Source of the DNA: Flavobacteriaceae bacterium
GTDB lineage: Bacteria > Bacteroidota > Bacteroidia > Flavobacteriales > Flavobacteriaceae
Direction: 5' to 3'
Length of the DNA stretch: 64,000 nt
Assembly (NCBI GenBank): GCA_021647985.1
Contig: JAKITQ010000006.1
Location: forward strand, 19,938-83,937
Shown: piece after piece, positions 23,777 to 33,575 of the stretch
Position numbering within the stretch: the stretch's first letter is position 1
Layout of the letters: every line of letters begins with the position of its first letter
Notes under the pieces: generated by a model
Told to the model about the DNA's origin: nothing
What the model saw: only the letters and a program-made list of their open reading frames with translations
The model's database searches: none
Position numbers and translations under genes: made by a program

Positions 23777-25633
23777 TTATTCTTTTTCTATGATATCCAA
23801 TTCTACTTTTAAATTATCAATGATAAATTTTTGTCTATCCGGCGTATTTTTACCCATATAAAATTCCAATAATTGCTCCACAGGTGTTTCTCTATCCATC
23901 ATTACTGGGTCTAATCGGATGTCTTTTCCAATAAAATGCACAAATTCGTTGGGTGATATTTCACCCAATCCTTTAAATCGTGTAATTTCTGGTTTTCCTC
24001 TTAATTTTTTAATTGCATTTTTTCTTTCTTTTTCAGAATAGCAATAAAAGGTTTCCTTTTTATCACGAACCCTAAATAATGGTGTTTCTAAAATATAAAG
24101 GTGCCCTTCTTTAATAACTTCTGGAAAAAATTGCAAGAAAAATGTAATCAAGAGCAATCGAATATGCATACCATCTACATCGGCATCTGTGGCAATAACG
24201 ATATTGTTATAACGTAAATTCTCAATGCTATCTTCAATGTTCAATGCCGCTTGTAGCAGATTGAACTCTTCATTTTCATAGACTATTTTTTTACTTAAAC
24301 CATAAGAATTCAACGGTTTACCTTTTAAACTAAAAACGGCTTGGGTATTTACATTTCTTGATTTGGTTATAGACCCACTGGCCGAATCTCCCTCGGTAAT
24401 AAATACAGTACTGTCTAAACGATTTTCTTTTTTCATGTCGTTTAAATGTACCCTGCAATCACGTAATTTTTTATTGTGCAAACTGGCTTTTTTAGCACGA
24501 TCTCTGGCAATTTTTCTGATACCCGATAATTCTTTTCTCTCTTTTTCGGCTTGAAGTATTTTTCGTTGGATATGATCTGCAACATCCGTATTTCGATGTA
24601 AAAAGTTATCCAATCTTCGTTTTACAAAATCGAGAATAAAGCTGCGCACCGTTGGTAAGCCACCACCCATTTCTGTAGAGCCTAATTTAGTTTTTGTCTG
24701 GCTTTCAAAAATAGGTTCCGTTACTTTGATACTAATGGCAGAAACTATAGATTTTCTAATATCAGAAGCTTCGTAATTTTTACCAAAATAATCACGTATG
24801 GTTTTAACTATGGCCTCTCTATAAGCATTTTGATGTGTACCTCCTTGGGTTGTATGTTGCCCATTTACAAAAGAATGAAACTCTTCACTATACTGTGATT
24901 TGCTGTAGGTTAAGGCAATTTCAATATCTTCTTCCAATAGGTGAATAATAGGAAAAAGTTTAGATTCATCAGCAATATTTTCTTCCAATAAATCTTTTAA
25001 ACCATTTTCCGACCTGTACTTTTCACCATTAAATAAAATTGTAAGACCAGTGTTTAGATACACATAGTTTTTAATCATTTTAACTATATATTCACTTCTG
25101 AATTTATAGTGAGGAAAAATAGCTGTATCGGGAATAAAAGAAACTTTGGTCCCTTTTCTTGAGCTTAATGTTTCAATAGGTAGGTCGTTTACTAAATTTC
25201 CTTGTTCAAATTCTGCTATTTTAGTTTGATCATCTCTAATAGATTGTACTCGAAAAAAAGAAGATAACGCATTTACCGCTTTGGTACCAACACCATTTAA
25301 TCCTACAGATTTTTTAAATGCTTTTGAATCATATTTACCACCAGTATTCATTTTTGAAACTACATCAACAACTTTCCCTAGAGGTATACCTCTACCAAAA
25401 TCTCTGATGGTTACCATTTCATTCTTAACAGATATCTCAATAGTTTTACCTGCTCCCATAACATATTCGTCAATAGAGTTATCAATAACTTCCTTGATAA
25501 GAATATAGATACCATCATCGGGCGCAGACCCATCTCCGAGTTTACCTATATACATACCTGGTCTCATCCTAATATGCTCTTTCCAATCTAATGAACGGAT
25601 ATTATCTTCTGTGTATGATGTTTGATTTGCCAT
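23777..25633 (-). CDS. parE: DNA topoisomerase IV subunit B
   Basis: A 618-residue ATPase subunit of topoisomerase IV. The GHKL ATP-binding fold shows [24 protein letters not shown] (catalytic Glu and Mg-binding Asn), [10 protein letters not shown] and [14 protein letters not shown]. The TOPRIM domain shows [11 protein letters not shown] and [13 protein letters not shown] with the metal-binding aspartates, followed by GEISPNEF. The length of 618 lacks the large insertion found in some GyrB, consistent with ParE. It is the first gene of the minus-strand parE-parC pair. Its promoter was not located in the 141 bp to the divergent pssA. Confidence 0.92.
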   Translation of the reverse strand: MANQTSYTEDNIRSLDWKEHIRMRPGMYIGKLGDGSAPDDGIYILIKEVIDNSIDEYVMGAGKTIEISVKNEMVTIRDFGRGIPLGKVVDVVSKMNTGGKYDSKAFKKSVGLNGVGTKAVNALSSFFRVQSIRDDQTKIAEFEQGNLVNDLPIETLSSRKGTKVSFIPDTAIFPHYKFRSEYIVKMIKNYVYLNTGLTILFNGEKYRSENGLKDLLEENIADESKLFPIIHLLEEDIEIALTYSKSQYSEEFHSFVNGQHTTQGGTHQNAYREAIVKTIRDYFGKNYEASDIRKSIVSAISIKVTEPIFESQTKTKLGSTEMGGGLPTVRSFILDFVKRRLDNFLHRNTDVADHIQRKILQAEKERKELSGIRKIARDRAKKASLHNKKLRDCRVHLNDMKKENRLDSTVFITEGDSASGSITKSRNVNTQAVFSLKGKPLNSYGLSKKIVYENEEFNLLQAALNIEDSIENLRYNNIVIATDADVDGMHIRLLLITFFLQFFPEVIKEGHLYILETPLFRVRDKKETFYCYSEKERKNAIKKLRGKPEITRFKGLGEISPNEFVHFIGKDIRLDPVMMDRETPVEQLLEFYMGKNTPDRQKFIIDNLKVELDIIEKE

Positions 25634-25774
25634 TAAATAATTGCGTTATGTAGCGATGCTAAAGTAATAATTAAGAGGAAATAATAAAATACAACGGGCA
25701 TTTTTTTTTACAATAAAAATAAAATCCAATTAAATGATTATTTTGTTATTTTTACGATAAATAAAAATGACACC

Positions 25775-26542
25775 ATGATTAAAAAGCAAATACCCAATTT
25801 ATTTACGCTATTGAACTTATTATCAGGCTTAATTGCAATAATAATGGCTTTATCTGATAAGTTAGTTGATGCAGCCTTTTTTGTGTTTCTAGGTATATTT
25901 TTTGATTTTTTTGACGGTTTTTTTGCCAGAAAATTTAAAGTAGAAGGAGAATTTGGTAAACAATTGGATTCCTTGGCAGACATGGTAACTTCGGGTGTGG
26001 TACCTGGAATTGTTATGTTTCAACTAATTTTATACGCTACAAAACAACAATGGTTTATGCAGTTGTCATGCGAAATTGGTTCCTGGCAAAATTATGGGGA
26101 AACTAGTATGTATTACATCGCTTTTATTGGATTGTTGATACCTTTGGCTTCAGCATTTCGATTGGCAAAATTTAATATTGACGAACGACAGTCTAATTCT
26201 TTTGTTGGTCTACCAACACCGGCATTGTCCATTTTTATCATGTCATTACCCCTAATTTTACATTATTCCGATCAACAAATTTTTATAGATATCATTCATA
26301 ATAGATATGTATTGATACTAATCACCATCATAGGTAGCTATTTGTTAAATGCGGAGATACCATTATTTTCCTTAAAGTTTAAAAAATATGATTGGGCAAC
26401 AAATAAATCAAAATATATTTTTATAATACTCACCAGTTTAATGCTTGTACTCTTTAAAGCTGTAGCCATACCTTTGGTTATTATATTGTACGTTATTATT
26501 TCTGTAATTGAGAATATTATAAATAAAAATACAGTTAGTTAA
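25775..26542 (+). CDS. pssA: CDP-diacylglycerol-serine O-phosphatidyltransferase
   Basis: A 255-residue integral membrane CDP-alcohol phosphatidyltransferase making phosphatidylserine, the precursor of phosphatidylethanolamine. The family signature D-G-x2-A-R-x8-G-x3-D-x3-D is present as FFDGFFARKFKVEGEFGKQL followed by DSLADMV (about residues 48-75). About six to eight hydrophobic segments follow. It opens with MIKKQIPNLFTLLNLLSGL, the normal first membrane helix. It is divergent from parE and ends in a short hairpin overlapping the stop codon. Confidence 0.92.
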   Translation: MIKKQIPNLFTLLNLLSGLIAIIMALSDKLVDAAFFVFLGIFFDFFDGFFARKFKVEGEFGKQLDSLADMVTSGVVPGIVMFQLILYATKQQWFMQLSCEIGSWQNYGETSMYYIAFIGLLIPLASAFRLAKFNIDERQSNSFVGLPTPALSIFIMSLPLILHYSDQQIFIDIIHNRYVLILITIIGSYLLNAEIPLFSLKFKKYDWATNKSKYIFIILTSLMLVLFKAVAIPLVIILYVIISVIENIINKNTVS

Positions 26543-26558
26543 ATATATAACCAACTGT
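26531..26558 (+). terminator. Hairpin over the pssA stop codon
   Basis: ACAGTTAGTT and AACCAACTGT form a 10-bp stem with one mismatch around an 8-nt A/T loop containing the stop. There is no strong T tract after it, so termination is uncertain. Confidence 0.35.
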
Positions 26559-27001
26559 ATTACAATGTTTAATTTATGTTTATTAGTGAGATTATAAAAA
26601 TTTAATTTTAATTTTTATAGTTAGTTTAGTTTGAACCTACCTGCTTGCGCCTGTCAATAGGTTATACTTTTTGGTTATTTTTCTTGCTCTAAGGGAGACT
26701 AAAAAGTTAGAAATTCAGTGATTCCCCTCTTTAGGATTAGGGTAAATAATCATTGAATATGATTTTCATTTTTATTATTGGATCTAGTTAATCAACTGAT
26801 AAATGGGGCTTAACACCTTTTATTTTAGCATTTTATATAGTAATTTATTAACTACTTTATTTTAATACTAAATATTTATTTACTTTTTGCACAATTTTTT
26901 AACATTTTTACGGTTTATGGATTATTATATTTTGATGATATAATCTTCTCCCTGTTTTATCAATCAACTATTTAACATTATTGTTATAATATTTATTTGT
27001 C
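26559..27001 (+). repeat. Gene-free stretch with repeat I (copy 1) and repeat F
   Basis: Bases 26580-26830 resemble 40975-41100: both start with TTTATTxGTGAGA, an A/T palindromic block ending TTTTTATAGTTAGT, then GAACCTxCC, and both end near TTATTGGxTCTAG and CTTTTATTT. In this copy a repeat F hairpin (26716-26757, TTAGGATTAGGG) is present in the middle, suggesting nested insertion. Bases 26831-27001 are A/T-rich with no recognised promoter. Confidence 0.55.
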
Positions 27002-30000
27002 ATGAAAACAGGAAATCAAATTTATCTTTTGAAATTTATTTTAGTACTATTTTTTTTAGGTACTACTATAGTCAAATCTCAAACAACAATTCCATTTGCA
27101 CAGAGGTATGAAACCTCAGGTATTAATGGAGATTTAACCATTATTGGTAATTCTATTTTAGGAGATAGTATAGATGCTCCTTATAATGGTACTACACAAA
27201 ATAATTATATTGACATGGTATTTGTTGATATAGATAATGATGCTAGTACTTTTAATTCTAGTAGTGCAAATTTTGCAACCAATAGTTGTAATAGGGTTGT
27301 TTATGCGGGTCTGTACTGGGGTGCTGTATCTGATGGAGCCTTTCTCGAACCAGAAATAATAAAATTTAAGGTGCCTGGAGCTCCTTATCTTGACATCGTT
27401 GCCGATGTAAATTTAGATTTGATCTATTATAAAGATGTTACAAGTATCGTTGCATCCAATACCAATGTAAGCGGTGATTATTTTGTGGCGAATATTAGTT
27501 CTTCAGAAGGAACTAGTTCTGCTGCGGGTTGGTCATTAGTTATTGTTTATGAAGACCCTTTGGAAACAAGAAAATACATTTCAACATTCGATGGTTTTTC
27601 GGCTGTAAGAAATAGCCCAAACAATCAAGTAGATTTTGCCTATTCAGGTTTTGTAACACCACCATCTGGACCTGTAGAAGGTCGAGTTGGGGTAGCAGCT
27701 TTGGAAGGTGATTTAGGTTGGTTTGGTGATCAAATGTTATTTAAAGCTGATGCAAATGCTGGTTTCACAGCTCTTTGGGATGCTGAAAATGATGTAAATA
27801 ATTTTTTTAATAGTAAAATTACTGAGGATGGTGCTCAAGTTGTTGATCGTAATTTGAATAGTACAAATACTTTAGGGTGGGATCAAAAACTCATAAATAT
27901 AACTGATTTGAATGTAGGTAACAGTTTAATTGGTAACAATGAAACCGGTGCAACTGTAAGAGTAACTAATAATGTTGGAGGAGATTGGATCTATACTTTT
28001 TTAAATACCTTTTCCATTAATATTATCGAACCAAATTTGCAGGTGTTAACAAGTGTAGAAGATACTTCAAATAATAATATTACATTAAATTCTCCAGTAC
28101 CATTAGGTTCTACGGTATGGTATAATATTAATTTTCAGAATATTGGAACAGATAATGCAGAAAATACATACATTTTAAACATTTTACCTTTAAATGTTAC
28201 TTTAGATGAAAGCTCAATGATTCTTCCGACAGGAGTTAGTTATAGTTTTAATCAAGCTACTAGAGAATTGAGATTCAATATACCAAATACCTTGGTTGAA
28301 AGAGGATCATTGTCTACTTCTCATGATATACGTTATCAGGTTACGGCCTCAAATGATTGCTTTGATTATACCGATGCATGTACAAATTTATTAGAAAATA
28401 GTATTGCCTCTTATTACGATGGTGAAACATCGGGTCAAAATATATCCGCCCAACCAGGTTTAAACGGTATTAATGGATGTGGTTTAGGTAGTATTGGTTC
28501 AATGGATCTATTTGTAGATACCAGTTCTTGTTCTTTTGACAGTGAACTATATTTTTGTAATAATACATTGACCTTTTCTGGTGATGATGGGTATGACACT
28601 TATATTTGGACAAATGAAAATGGTGATGTTATTGGTAATTCAAAAGAAGTAACAGTAACAGGTGCAGGTGTTTATACTGCAACGCAAAGAAGAACAGGTT
28701 GTACTGAAACTATTAGAACTGTTACTGTATTAGGTTTAGACGTTACTGTTAATCCAGTTTCTGCGCTTTGTAAAGATAGTAATGGTAGTGTTGATATTAC
28801 AGTAAATGAAGCCTCAAACAGTTATACTTATGAGTTATACCAAGGAGCAAATCTTATTTCATCTGTAAATAAAAGTTCTAATCAACATATATTTTCAAAT
28901 ATAGATATAGGAAATTACAGTGTAAAAACAATTAAGGAAGATGGTTGTTTTGATATCACGGCATTTACTGTTACCGAACCCACACTTCTTGTGGCAACAT
29001 CCAGTAAATTATACAATATAACTACTTGTAATGGTTCCATTTTAAATGGAAGTATGCAGGCTACAGCATCTGGCGGAGTAGCACCTTATGAATATAGTAT
29101 GGATGGTGGAACAACTTTTCAAACGGAAGATATATTTATGGTTGGTGTTGAAAGAACTTATGACATTACCGTAAGAGATGCTAATGGATGTACAGTGGTT
29201 ACTAGTGTTGCGGTAGGTTTTGATCAAGAAATTGAATACGAAGTAACTAAGGAAGATATTATTTGTGTTGGTGATACTGATGGTAAAATCAATATCAATT
29301 TGACCAATGACCAGGGTTATACAATAAGCTACAGTTTAGATGGTACCAATTATCAATCCAATGCAAGTTTTGGAGGATTGGCAAATGGGACTTATGATCT
29401 TTTTATCAAAAAAGAAAATGCCTTTCATGTTTGTGAAACCCAAACCACCATAGATATTGAGCAATTAATTTATTTACAATTAGAGGCAACGACTGATTTT
29501 TCATGTGAAGGAGCAAGTAATATTGTTATAGCTCAGGTAGATCCAATTTATCAAAATGATGTAACCTATACACTTGATGGTAACGTGAGCAATACATCGG
29601 GAATTTTTGAAAATGTTAACAAAGGTACACATATAGTAACGGTAAGGCATAATGAATTTGGATGTAGTGATGAACCTGTTACCGTACTTGTTGATGAATA
29701 TGTTCCTCTTGAATTTCAAGTGGTGGAAACAGGTGTCAACGAATATACCGTAGTTGCAACAGGAGGTGAGCCTGCATACGAATATAGTTTTGATGATGAT
29801 AATGATTATAGTGCAAACAATATATTAGACCTACGTGCGACTAGAGAAACAAGAGATTATATTTTTTATGTAAAAGACCAAAGAGGATGTGTAATGGAAA
29901 AAACAATCTTTTTAGAATTTTTAGATATCAAAATTCCAGATTTTTTCACACCGCAAGATGATGGTATCAATGATACTTGGTATCCTATTAATATAGAAAT

Positions 30001-30193
30001 ATACCCTAATATTTCCGTTCAGGTATTTGATAGATACCAGCGGATGATAGCTTCCTATAAAGGCACGCAATATGCCTGGGATGGTAGTTATAAAGGAAAA
30101 CCATTACCAAGTGGTGATTATTGGTATATCGTAAAATTAAACGATAAAGCGGATAGAAGAGAATTTAAAGGGAATTTTAGTTTAGTTAGATAA
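27002..30193 (+). CDS. Large secreted protein with T9SS type B (gliding-motility-type) sorting domain
   Basis: A 1063-residue exported protein. It has an N-terminal signal peptide (LLKFILVLFFLGTTIVKSQ), a long beta-rich N-terminal region (about 30-350), a DUF11-like segment around 350-470, and several repeated Ig-like modules with cysteines of the SprB type (GNSKEVTVTGAGVYTATQRR; VRDANGCTV; VKDQRGCVM). The final about 85 residues (DIKIPDFFTPQDDGINDTWY ... VQVFDRYQRMI ... WDGSYKGKPLPSGDYWYIVK) are the CTD type B sorting signal that sends proteins through the type IX system to the cell surface. The PorP/SprF gene follows after 8 bp, a normal cargo-partner arrangement. Likely an adhesin or surface filament component; the ligand is unknown. 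Confidence 0.9.
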   Translation: MKTGNQIYLLKFILVLFFLGTTIVKSQTTIPFAQRYETSGINGDLTIIGNSILGDSIDAPYNGTTQNNYIDMVFVDIDNDASTFNSSSANFATNSCNRVVYAGLYWGAVSDGAFLEPEIIKFKVPGAPYLDIVADVNLDLIYYKDVTSIVASNTNVSGDYFVANISSSEGTSSAAGWSLVIVYEDPLETRKYISTFDGFSAVRNSPNNQVDFAYSGFVTPPSGPVEGRVGVAALEGDLGWFGDQMLFKADANAGFTALWDAENDVNNFFNSKITEDGAQVVDRNLNSTNTLGWDQKLINITDLNVGNSLIGNNETGATVRVTNNVGGDWIYTFLNTFSINIIEPNLQVLTSVEDTSNNNITLNSPVPLGSTVWYNINFQNIGTDNAENTYILNILPLNVTLDESSMILPTGVSYSFNQATRELRFNIPNTLVERGSLSTSHDIRYQVTASNDCFDYTDACTNLLENSIASYYDGETSGQNISAQPGLNGINGCGLGSIGSMDLFVDTSSCSFDSELYFCNNTLTFSGDDGYDTYIWTNENGDVIGNSKEVTVTGAGVYTATQRRTGCTETIRTVTVLGLDVTVNPVSALCKDSNGSVDITVNEASNSYTYELYQGANLISSVNKSSNQHIFSNIDIGNYSVKTIKEDGCFDITAFTVTEPTLLVATSSKLYNITTCNGSILNGSMQATASGGVAPYEYSMDGGTTFQTEDIFMVGVERTYDITVRDANGCTVVTSVAVGFDQEIEYEVTKEDIICVGDTDGKININLTNDQGYTISYSLDGTNYQSNASFGGLANGTYDLFIKKENAFHVCETQTTIDIEQLIYLQLEATTDFSCEGASNIVIAQVDPIYQNDVTYTLDGNVSNTSGIFENVNKGTHIVTVRHNEFGCSDEPVTVLVDEYVPLEFQVVETGVNEYTVVATGGEPAYEYSFDDDNDYSANNILDLRATRETRDYIFYVKDQRGCVMEKTIFLEFLDIKIPDFFTPQDDGINDTWYPINIEIYPNISVQVFDRYQRMIASYKGTQYAWDGSYKGKPLPSGDYWYIVKLNDKADRREFKGNFSLVR

Positions 30194-30201
30194 TTAAAGG
30201 G

Positions 30202-31140
30202 ATGAAAAAGATATTAATTATAACATTACTATTGGTTACTGCTTTGAGCAAGGGGCAAGAATTTAAATTAGCACCTTATACCCAATATTTGGTTGAAAAT
30301 CCGTTTATTATTTCTCCAGCATATGCAGGAGAAGGTGAAATGAACAGATTGCGAATGAGTGGTGTTTTTCAATGGGTTGGATTACAAGATGCGCCAAATA
30401 CACAGACTTTATCCTATGATGCTCATATTTTAGAAAAATCGGGTATTGGAGGTGTTTTATACCGTGATAAAAATGGTAATACCTCACAAATTGGGGGGCA
30501 ATTAAGTTTTGCCCATCATTTAACGATAAACGATGAGAATGCACAATATATATCATTTGGTTTATCCTATAAGTTCACGCAATTTAAAATTGATGTTTCC
30601 GATTTTGATAATCCCAATGATGATCCGAATATTGGAGGTGATTTATCATCATTCAATTCAAATTTTGATGCAGCATTTTTATATAAATTAGGTCGTTATT
30701 ATATTAGTTTTAATGCAGCTAATATTTTAAATAAAAGCGTAAGAGCATTTGATGATACAGAACCAATAAAATTGCGTAATTACTATATCTATACAGGTTA
30801 TATTTTTGAAGTTAGTGATGGTGAATATGAAATAGAACCTTCAATTTACTTTAAATTATTTGAAAGTGATTCGCGATCTGTTACAGATTTAAATGTAAAA
30901 GCAAAGAAGATTACAATAGATGGATATTACTGGGCAGGCTTTAGTACAAGGTTTATTAATGACCAAAATTTCTCTGCATCAGCCATAGTACCAATGTTAG
31001 GTATAAAAAAACAAGATTTTTACGTAGGATATGCGTTTCAATACAATATTAATGAAGCAATAGAGTTAAATAATGGAGGAACACATATGTTAACTTTAGG
31101 ATATGATTTTGAATCGAAAAGGGGGAATTCAAGATGGTAG
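30202..31140 (+). CDS. PorP/SprF family type IX secretion outer-membrane protein
   Basis: A 312-residue outer-membrane beta-barrel of the PorP/SprF family. It has a signal peptide ending near LSKGQE, then LAPYTQYLVENPFIISPAYAG, the typical family opening, and alternating beta-strands to the end. SprF-type members are needed for the surface delivery of the type B cargo encoded next to them, so this one most likely serves the 1063-residue protein upstream. The 8-bp spacing indicates co-transcription. It is followed by a single copy of the ATG-to-ATG repeat. Confidence 0.9.
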   Translation: MKKILIITLLLVTALSKGQEFKLAPYTQYLVENPFIISPAYAGEGEMNRLRMSGVFQWVGLQDAPNTQTLSYDAHILEKSGIGGVLYRDKNGNTSQIGGQLSFAHHLTINDENAQYISFGLSYKFTQFKIDVSDFDNPNDDPNIGGDLSSFNSNFDAAFLYKLGRYYISFNAANILNKSVRAFDDTEPIKLRNYYIYTGYIFEVSDGEYEIEPSIYFKLFESDSRSVTDLNVKAKKITIDGYYWAGFSTRFINDQNFSASAIVPMLGIKKQDFYVGYAFQYNINEAIELNNGGTHMLTLGYDFESKRGNSRW

Positions 31141-31161
31141 CTAAAATTAAAAAACACAGTT

Positions 31162-31250
31162 ATGAAACGAGCATCTCAAATTTTGATACTCAAGGAAATG
31201 ATTATTAGCGAACAGCATGTGTCCGTTAAAAAAACAATAAATAGAAACAC
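31162..31250 (+). repeat. ATG-to-ATG repeat, third copy, with intact 30-codon frame
   Basis: This copy runs from ATG 31162 to the ATG at 31251 (89 bp), like the units before rdgB. Here the whole length is open: MKRASQILILKEMIISEQHV and ten more residues, stopping at a TGA (31252-31254) that overlaps the next ATG as ATGA. The second half of the peptide (K-E/K-M-I-x-S-E-Q-H-V) is also encoded, out of frame with the ATG, in both copies at 20024-20202. CATGTGT can pair with ACACATG over the following start codon. Confidence 0.7.
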
Positions 31251-31319
31251 ATGAAAAAAGTAAGAATTGTTCTGTTTTTTATGTTGGTTGTAATTTTAAG
31301 TCTTTCGACTTATGGTTGA
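31251..31319 (+). CDS. Possible 22-residue hydrophobic peptide after the repeat
   Basis: ATG 31251 opens MKKVRIVLFFMLVVILSLST and stops two residues later. It looks like a signal peptide with no mature protein, so it may be a leader peptide or the remnant of a lost exported protein. Its ATG overlaps the stop of the repeat-encoded frame. A hairpin (CGACTT ... AAGTCG) surrounds the stop codon. Translation is unproven. Confidence 0.3.
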   Translation: MKKVRIVLFFMLVVILSLSTYG

Positions 31320-31373
31320 AAATTAATTTCAAGTCGTTATAAAACAGAATCAAATACCATAAAAAATAAATTA

Positions 31374-31679
31374 ATGAAAGGTTTACACATTTTAATATTA
31401 GTGCTTAGTATTACATTTTTTAATGTTCAAAATTCTAATGCACAATCGGTAAAGGAAGTTGAGAAAACAGTTTATAAAATAAACAAAACGAAAACACCTC
31501 AAAAAGTAAAAGAATCTTTAAAAAAATATTCGGCATATAAAATTTCAAATGAAGTTACCTATGTTAAAAAGGATAAAGGTACTGTGTATAAATTTATAGT
31601 ACAAAAAGGAAACTGGTCTCATTTATTGTTAATCGATGAAAAAGGTAAAGTTTTAGGAATAGAAACAGGTGAACATTAA
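31374..31679 (+). CDS. Small exported protein, PepSY-like
   Basis: A 101-residue protein with a signal peptide (HILILVLSITFFNVQNSNAQ, residues 4-23). The mature part of about 78 residues reads KVKESLKKYSAYKISNEVTY and VKKDKGTVYKFIVQKGN then LLLIDEKGKVLGIE, a helix-strand-strand-strand order resembling PepSY-like periplasmic domains. The similarity is suggested by pattern only. It is likely periplasmic. It is followed by a strong hairpin terminator shared with convergent lptB. Confidence 0.65.
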   Translation: MKGLHILILVLSITFFNVQNSNAQSVKEVEKTVYKINKTKTPQKVKESLKKYSAYKISNEVTYVKKDKGTVYKFIVQKGNWSHLLLIDEKGKVLGIETGEH

Positions 31680-31732
31680 GCTTAAAGTCATCTGGGAAAG
31701 ATTTTAAAGAATTTTTCAGATTTGTTTGTATG

Positions 31733-31768
31733 GCCTTATTAACGATTAGTTAATAAGGCTTTTTTTTA
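31733..31768. terminator. Terminator between the PepSY-like gene and lptB
   Basis: An 11-bp perfect stem GCCTTATTAAC/GTTAATAAGGC with a 5-nt loop is followed by eight T on the + strand. It lies between convergent genes and fits the + strand gene best. Confidence 0.85.
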
Positions 31769-31798
31769 TAATTTCATCTATTTTCGACCAGACACTAG

Positions 31799-32545
31799 TT
31801 ACAAATTCAACTTCTTTTTCCTTTCTTTTAATTCAAAGTTTTCTCCCAAATAAACCTTTCTAACCATTTCGTCATCAGCGAGCTCTTGAGGAGTCCCCTC
31901 TTTTAAAATACCACCTTCAAACATCAAATAAGTCTTATCTGTTATTGCTAGGGTGGCCTGCACATCATGATCGGTAATTAAAATACCTATATTTCTGTCT
32001 TTTAAATGCGCTACAATATTTTGAATGTCTTCAACGGCAATTGGGTCAACACCAGCAAAAGGCTCATCCAATAAAATAAATTTAGGGTCGGATGCAAGTG
32101 CTCTGGCAATTTCTGTACGGCGGCGTTCACCACCTGAAAGTAGATCTCCACGGTTTTTTCTAACATGACCTAAGCTAAATTCATCTATAAGAGATTCTAA
32201 TTTCTTTTTTTGTCCCGATTTTGAAAGGTTGGTGAATTGCAATATGGACATTATATTGTCTTCAACAGATAACTTTCTAAAAACCGAAGCCTCTTGAGCC
32301 AAATACCCAACACCTCTTTGTGCACGTTTATACATAGAGTCATGAGTAATATTTTCATCATCTAAAAAAATCTCACCTTTATTTGGCTTTAACATACCTA
32401 CAATCATGTAGAATGATGTTGTTTTCCCAGCGCCATTTGGTCCTAACAAGCCAATAATTTCCCCTTGTTCTACTTGCAGCGAAATACCTTTAACAACTTT
32501 TCTGCTACCGTACATTTTCATTATATTTTCAGCTCGTAATATCAT
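31799..32545 (-). CDS. lptB: LPS export ABC transporter ATP-binding protein
   Basis: A 248-residue ABC ATPase powering LPS extraction from the inner membrane with LptF/LptG. It carries the Walker A GLLGPNGAGKTTSFYMIVG, Q-loop region VGYLAQEASVFRKLSVEDNI, the signature LLSGGERRRTEIARAL, Walker B FILLDEPFAGVDP, and the switch histidine in ILITDHDVQATL. These phrases, notably YLAQEASVFRKL and FAGVDP, are specific to LptB. It is last in the minus-strand series kdsD-tatC-lptB, a conserved neighbourhood linking LPS core sugar and export. Confidence 0.93.
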   Translation of the reverse strand: MILRAENIMKMYGSRKVVKGISLQVEQGEIIGLLGPNGAGKTTSFYMIVGMLKPNKGEIFLDDENITHDSMYKRAQRGVGYLAQEASVFRKLSVEDNIMSILQFTNLSKSGQKKKLESLIDEFSLGHVRKNRGDLLSGGERRRTEIARALASDPKFILLDEPFAGVDPIAVEDIQNIVAHLKDRNIGILITDHDVQATLAITDKTYLMFEGGILKEGTPQELADDEMVRKVYLGENFELKERKKKLNL

Positions 32546-32652
32546 ATCTTAATTTATGTTATTTTTAGCAGTTTTAATATTTGTCATAAAGCCCTTTTTG
32601 GTGCTTGATTATATAAATAACAACTTTATTCGCATATTCGGTCATATCGTAG

Positions 32653-33477
32653 TTATTTGATGATTGCTTTTGACTTTTCTTTTTCTTGTTTTTTTATGAT
32701 AAATTTAGATATTTTTATACTAACCTCATAAAGAATAATCATTGGTATAGCTACAATCACCTGACTGATAATATCTGGAGGAGTAATTATAGCCGCTAAA
32801 ATCAATACCATAACCAATGCATATTTTCTGTATTTTTTTAAAAATTCGGGTGTTACTAATCCCATTTTAGTTAAAAAATAAATAATAATTGGAAGTTCAA
32901 ATATAAAACCAGCTGCCAAACATGAAGACTTTAATAATCCAATATAAGAACTTAAATCAGTATTATTTCTAACTTCATCCGATACGCGATAACTTCCTAA
33001 AAAATTTATTGATAATGGAGTAATTACATAATATCCAAAAAGAATTCCTATAAAGAATAAAAAAGATGAAATCAAAATAAAGCCTTTGGCGCTTTTCTTC
33101 TCTTTATCATAAAGTGCAGGCTTCATAAACTTCCATACTTCCCATATAATATAAGGGAATGCTAAAATAAATCCAAATGCGATAGAAGTCCAAATATGTG
33201 CAGAAAATTGCCCTGCCATAGTTCTACTTTGTACAATAAACGGTATTTCATCAATACAAAGTCCATCAGTACCTAGTAATTTTGAAACTGAACACAGAAA
33301 TCGGTAGGTAACAAAGGAAGGGTCTTTAGGTGCTAATAATATGGTATTAAAAATAAAGTCTTTCATTACAAAAGCGAGCATACCAAATGCAAAAATTGCA
33401 ATTGATGATCGTACTAATGTCCACCGTAAAACTTCTAAATGGTCTAAAAATGACATTTCACTTTGTTGTTCACTCAT
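32653..33477 (-). CDS. tatC: Sec-independent protein translocase TatC
   Basis: A 274-residue inner-membrane protein with six predicted helices, the twin-arginine signal receptor. Family features are MSFLDHLEVLRWTLVRS at the N-terminus (conserved H-L-x-E-L-R-like motif), FGFILAFPYIIWEVWKFMKPALYDKEKK with the conserved F-P and E, and CLAAGFIFELPIIIYFLTKMG in helix 4. A periplasmic loop of about 40 residues with two cysteines separates helices 1 and 2, as in Bacteroidota TatC. TatA/B are not in the window. It lies between kdsD and lptB. Confidence 0.93.
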   Translation of the reverse strand: MSEQQSEMSFLDHLEVLRWTLVRSSIAIFAFGMLAFVMKDFIFNTILLAPKDPSFVTYRFLCSVSKLLGTDGLCIDEIPFIVQSRTMAGQFSAHIWTSIAFGFILAFPYIIWEVWKFMKPALYDKEKKSAKGFILISSFLFFIGILFGYYVITPLSINFLGSYRVSDEVRNNTDLSSYIGLLKSSCLAAGFIFELPIIIYFLTKMGLVTPEFLKKYRKYALVMVLILAAIITPPDIISQVIVAIPMIILYEVSIKISKFIIKKQEKEKSKAIIK

Positions 33478-33575
33478 GTTTCTAATTTTTATAAAGCCAA
33501 AAGTAACTAAAATTAAAGAATAATATAACTAGCTTTTGATAATCTTGTTTAATATATAGGATTTATTTTGGGGTC

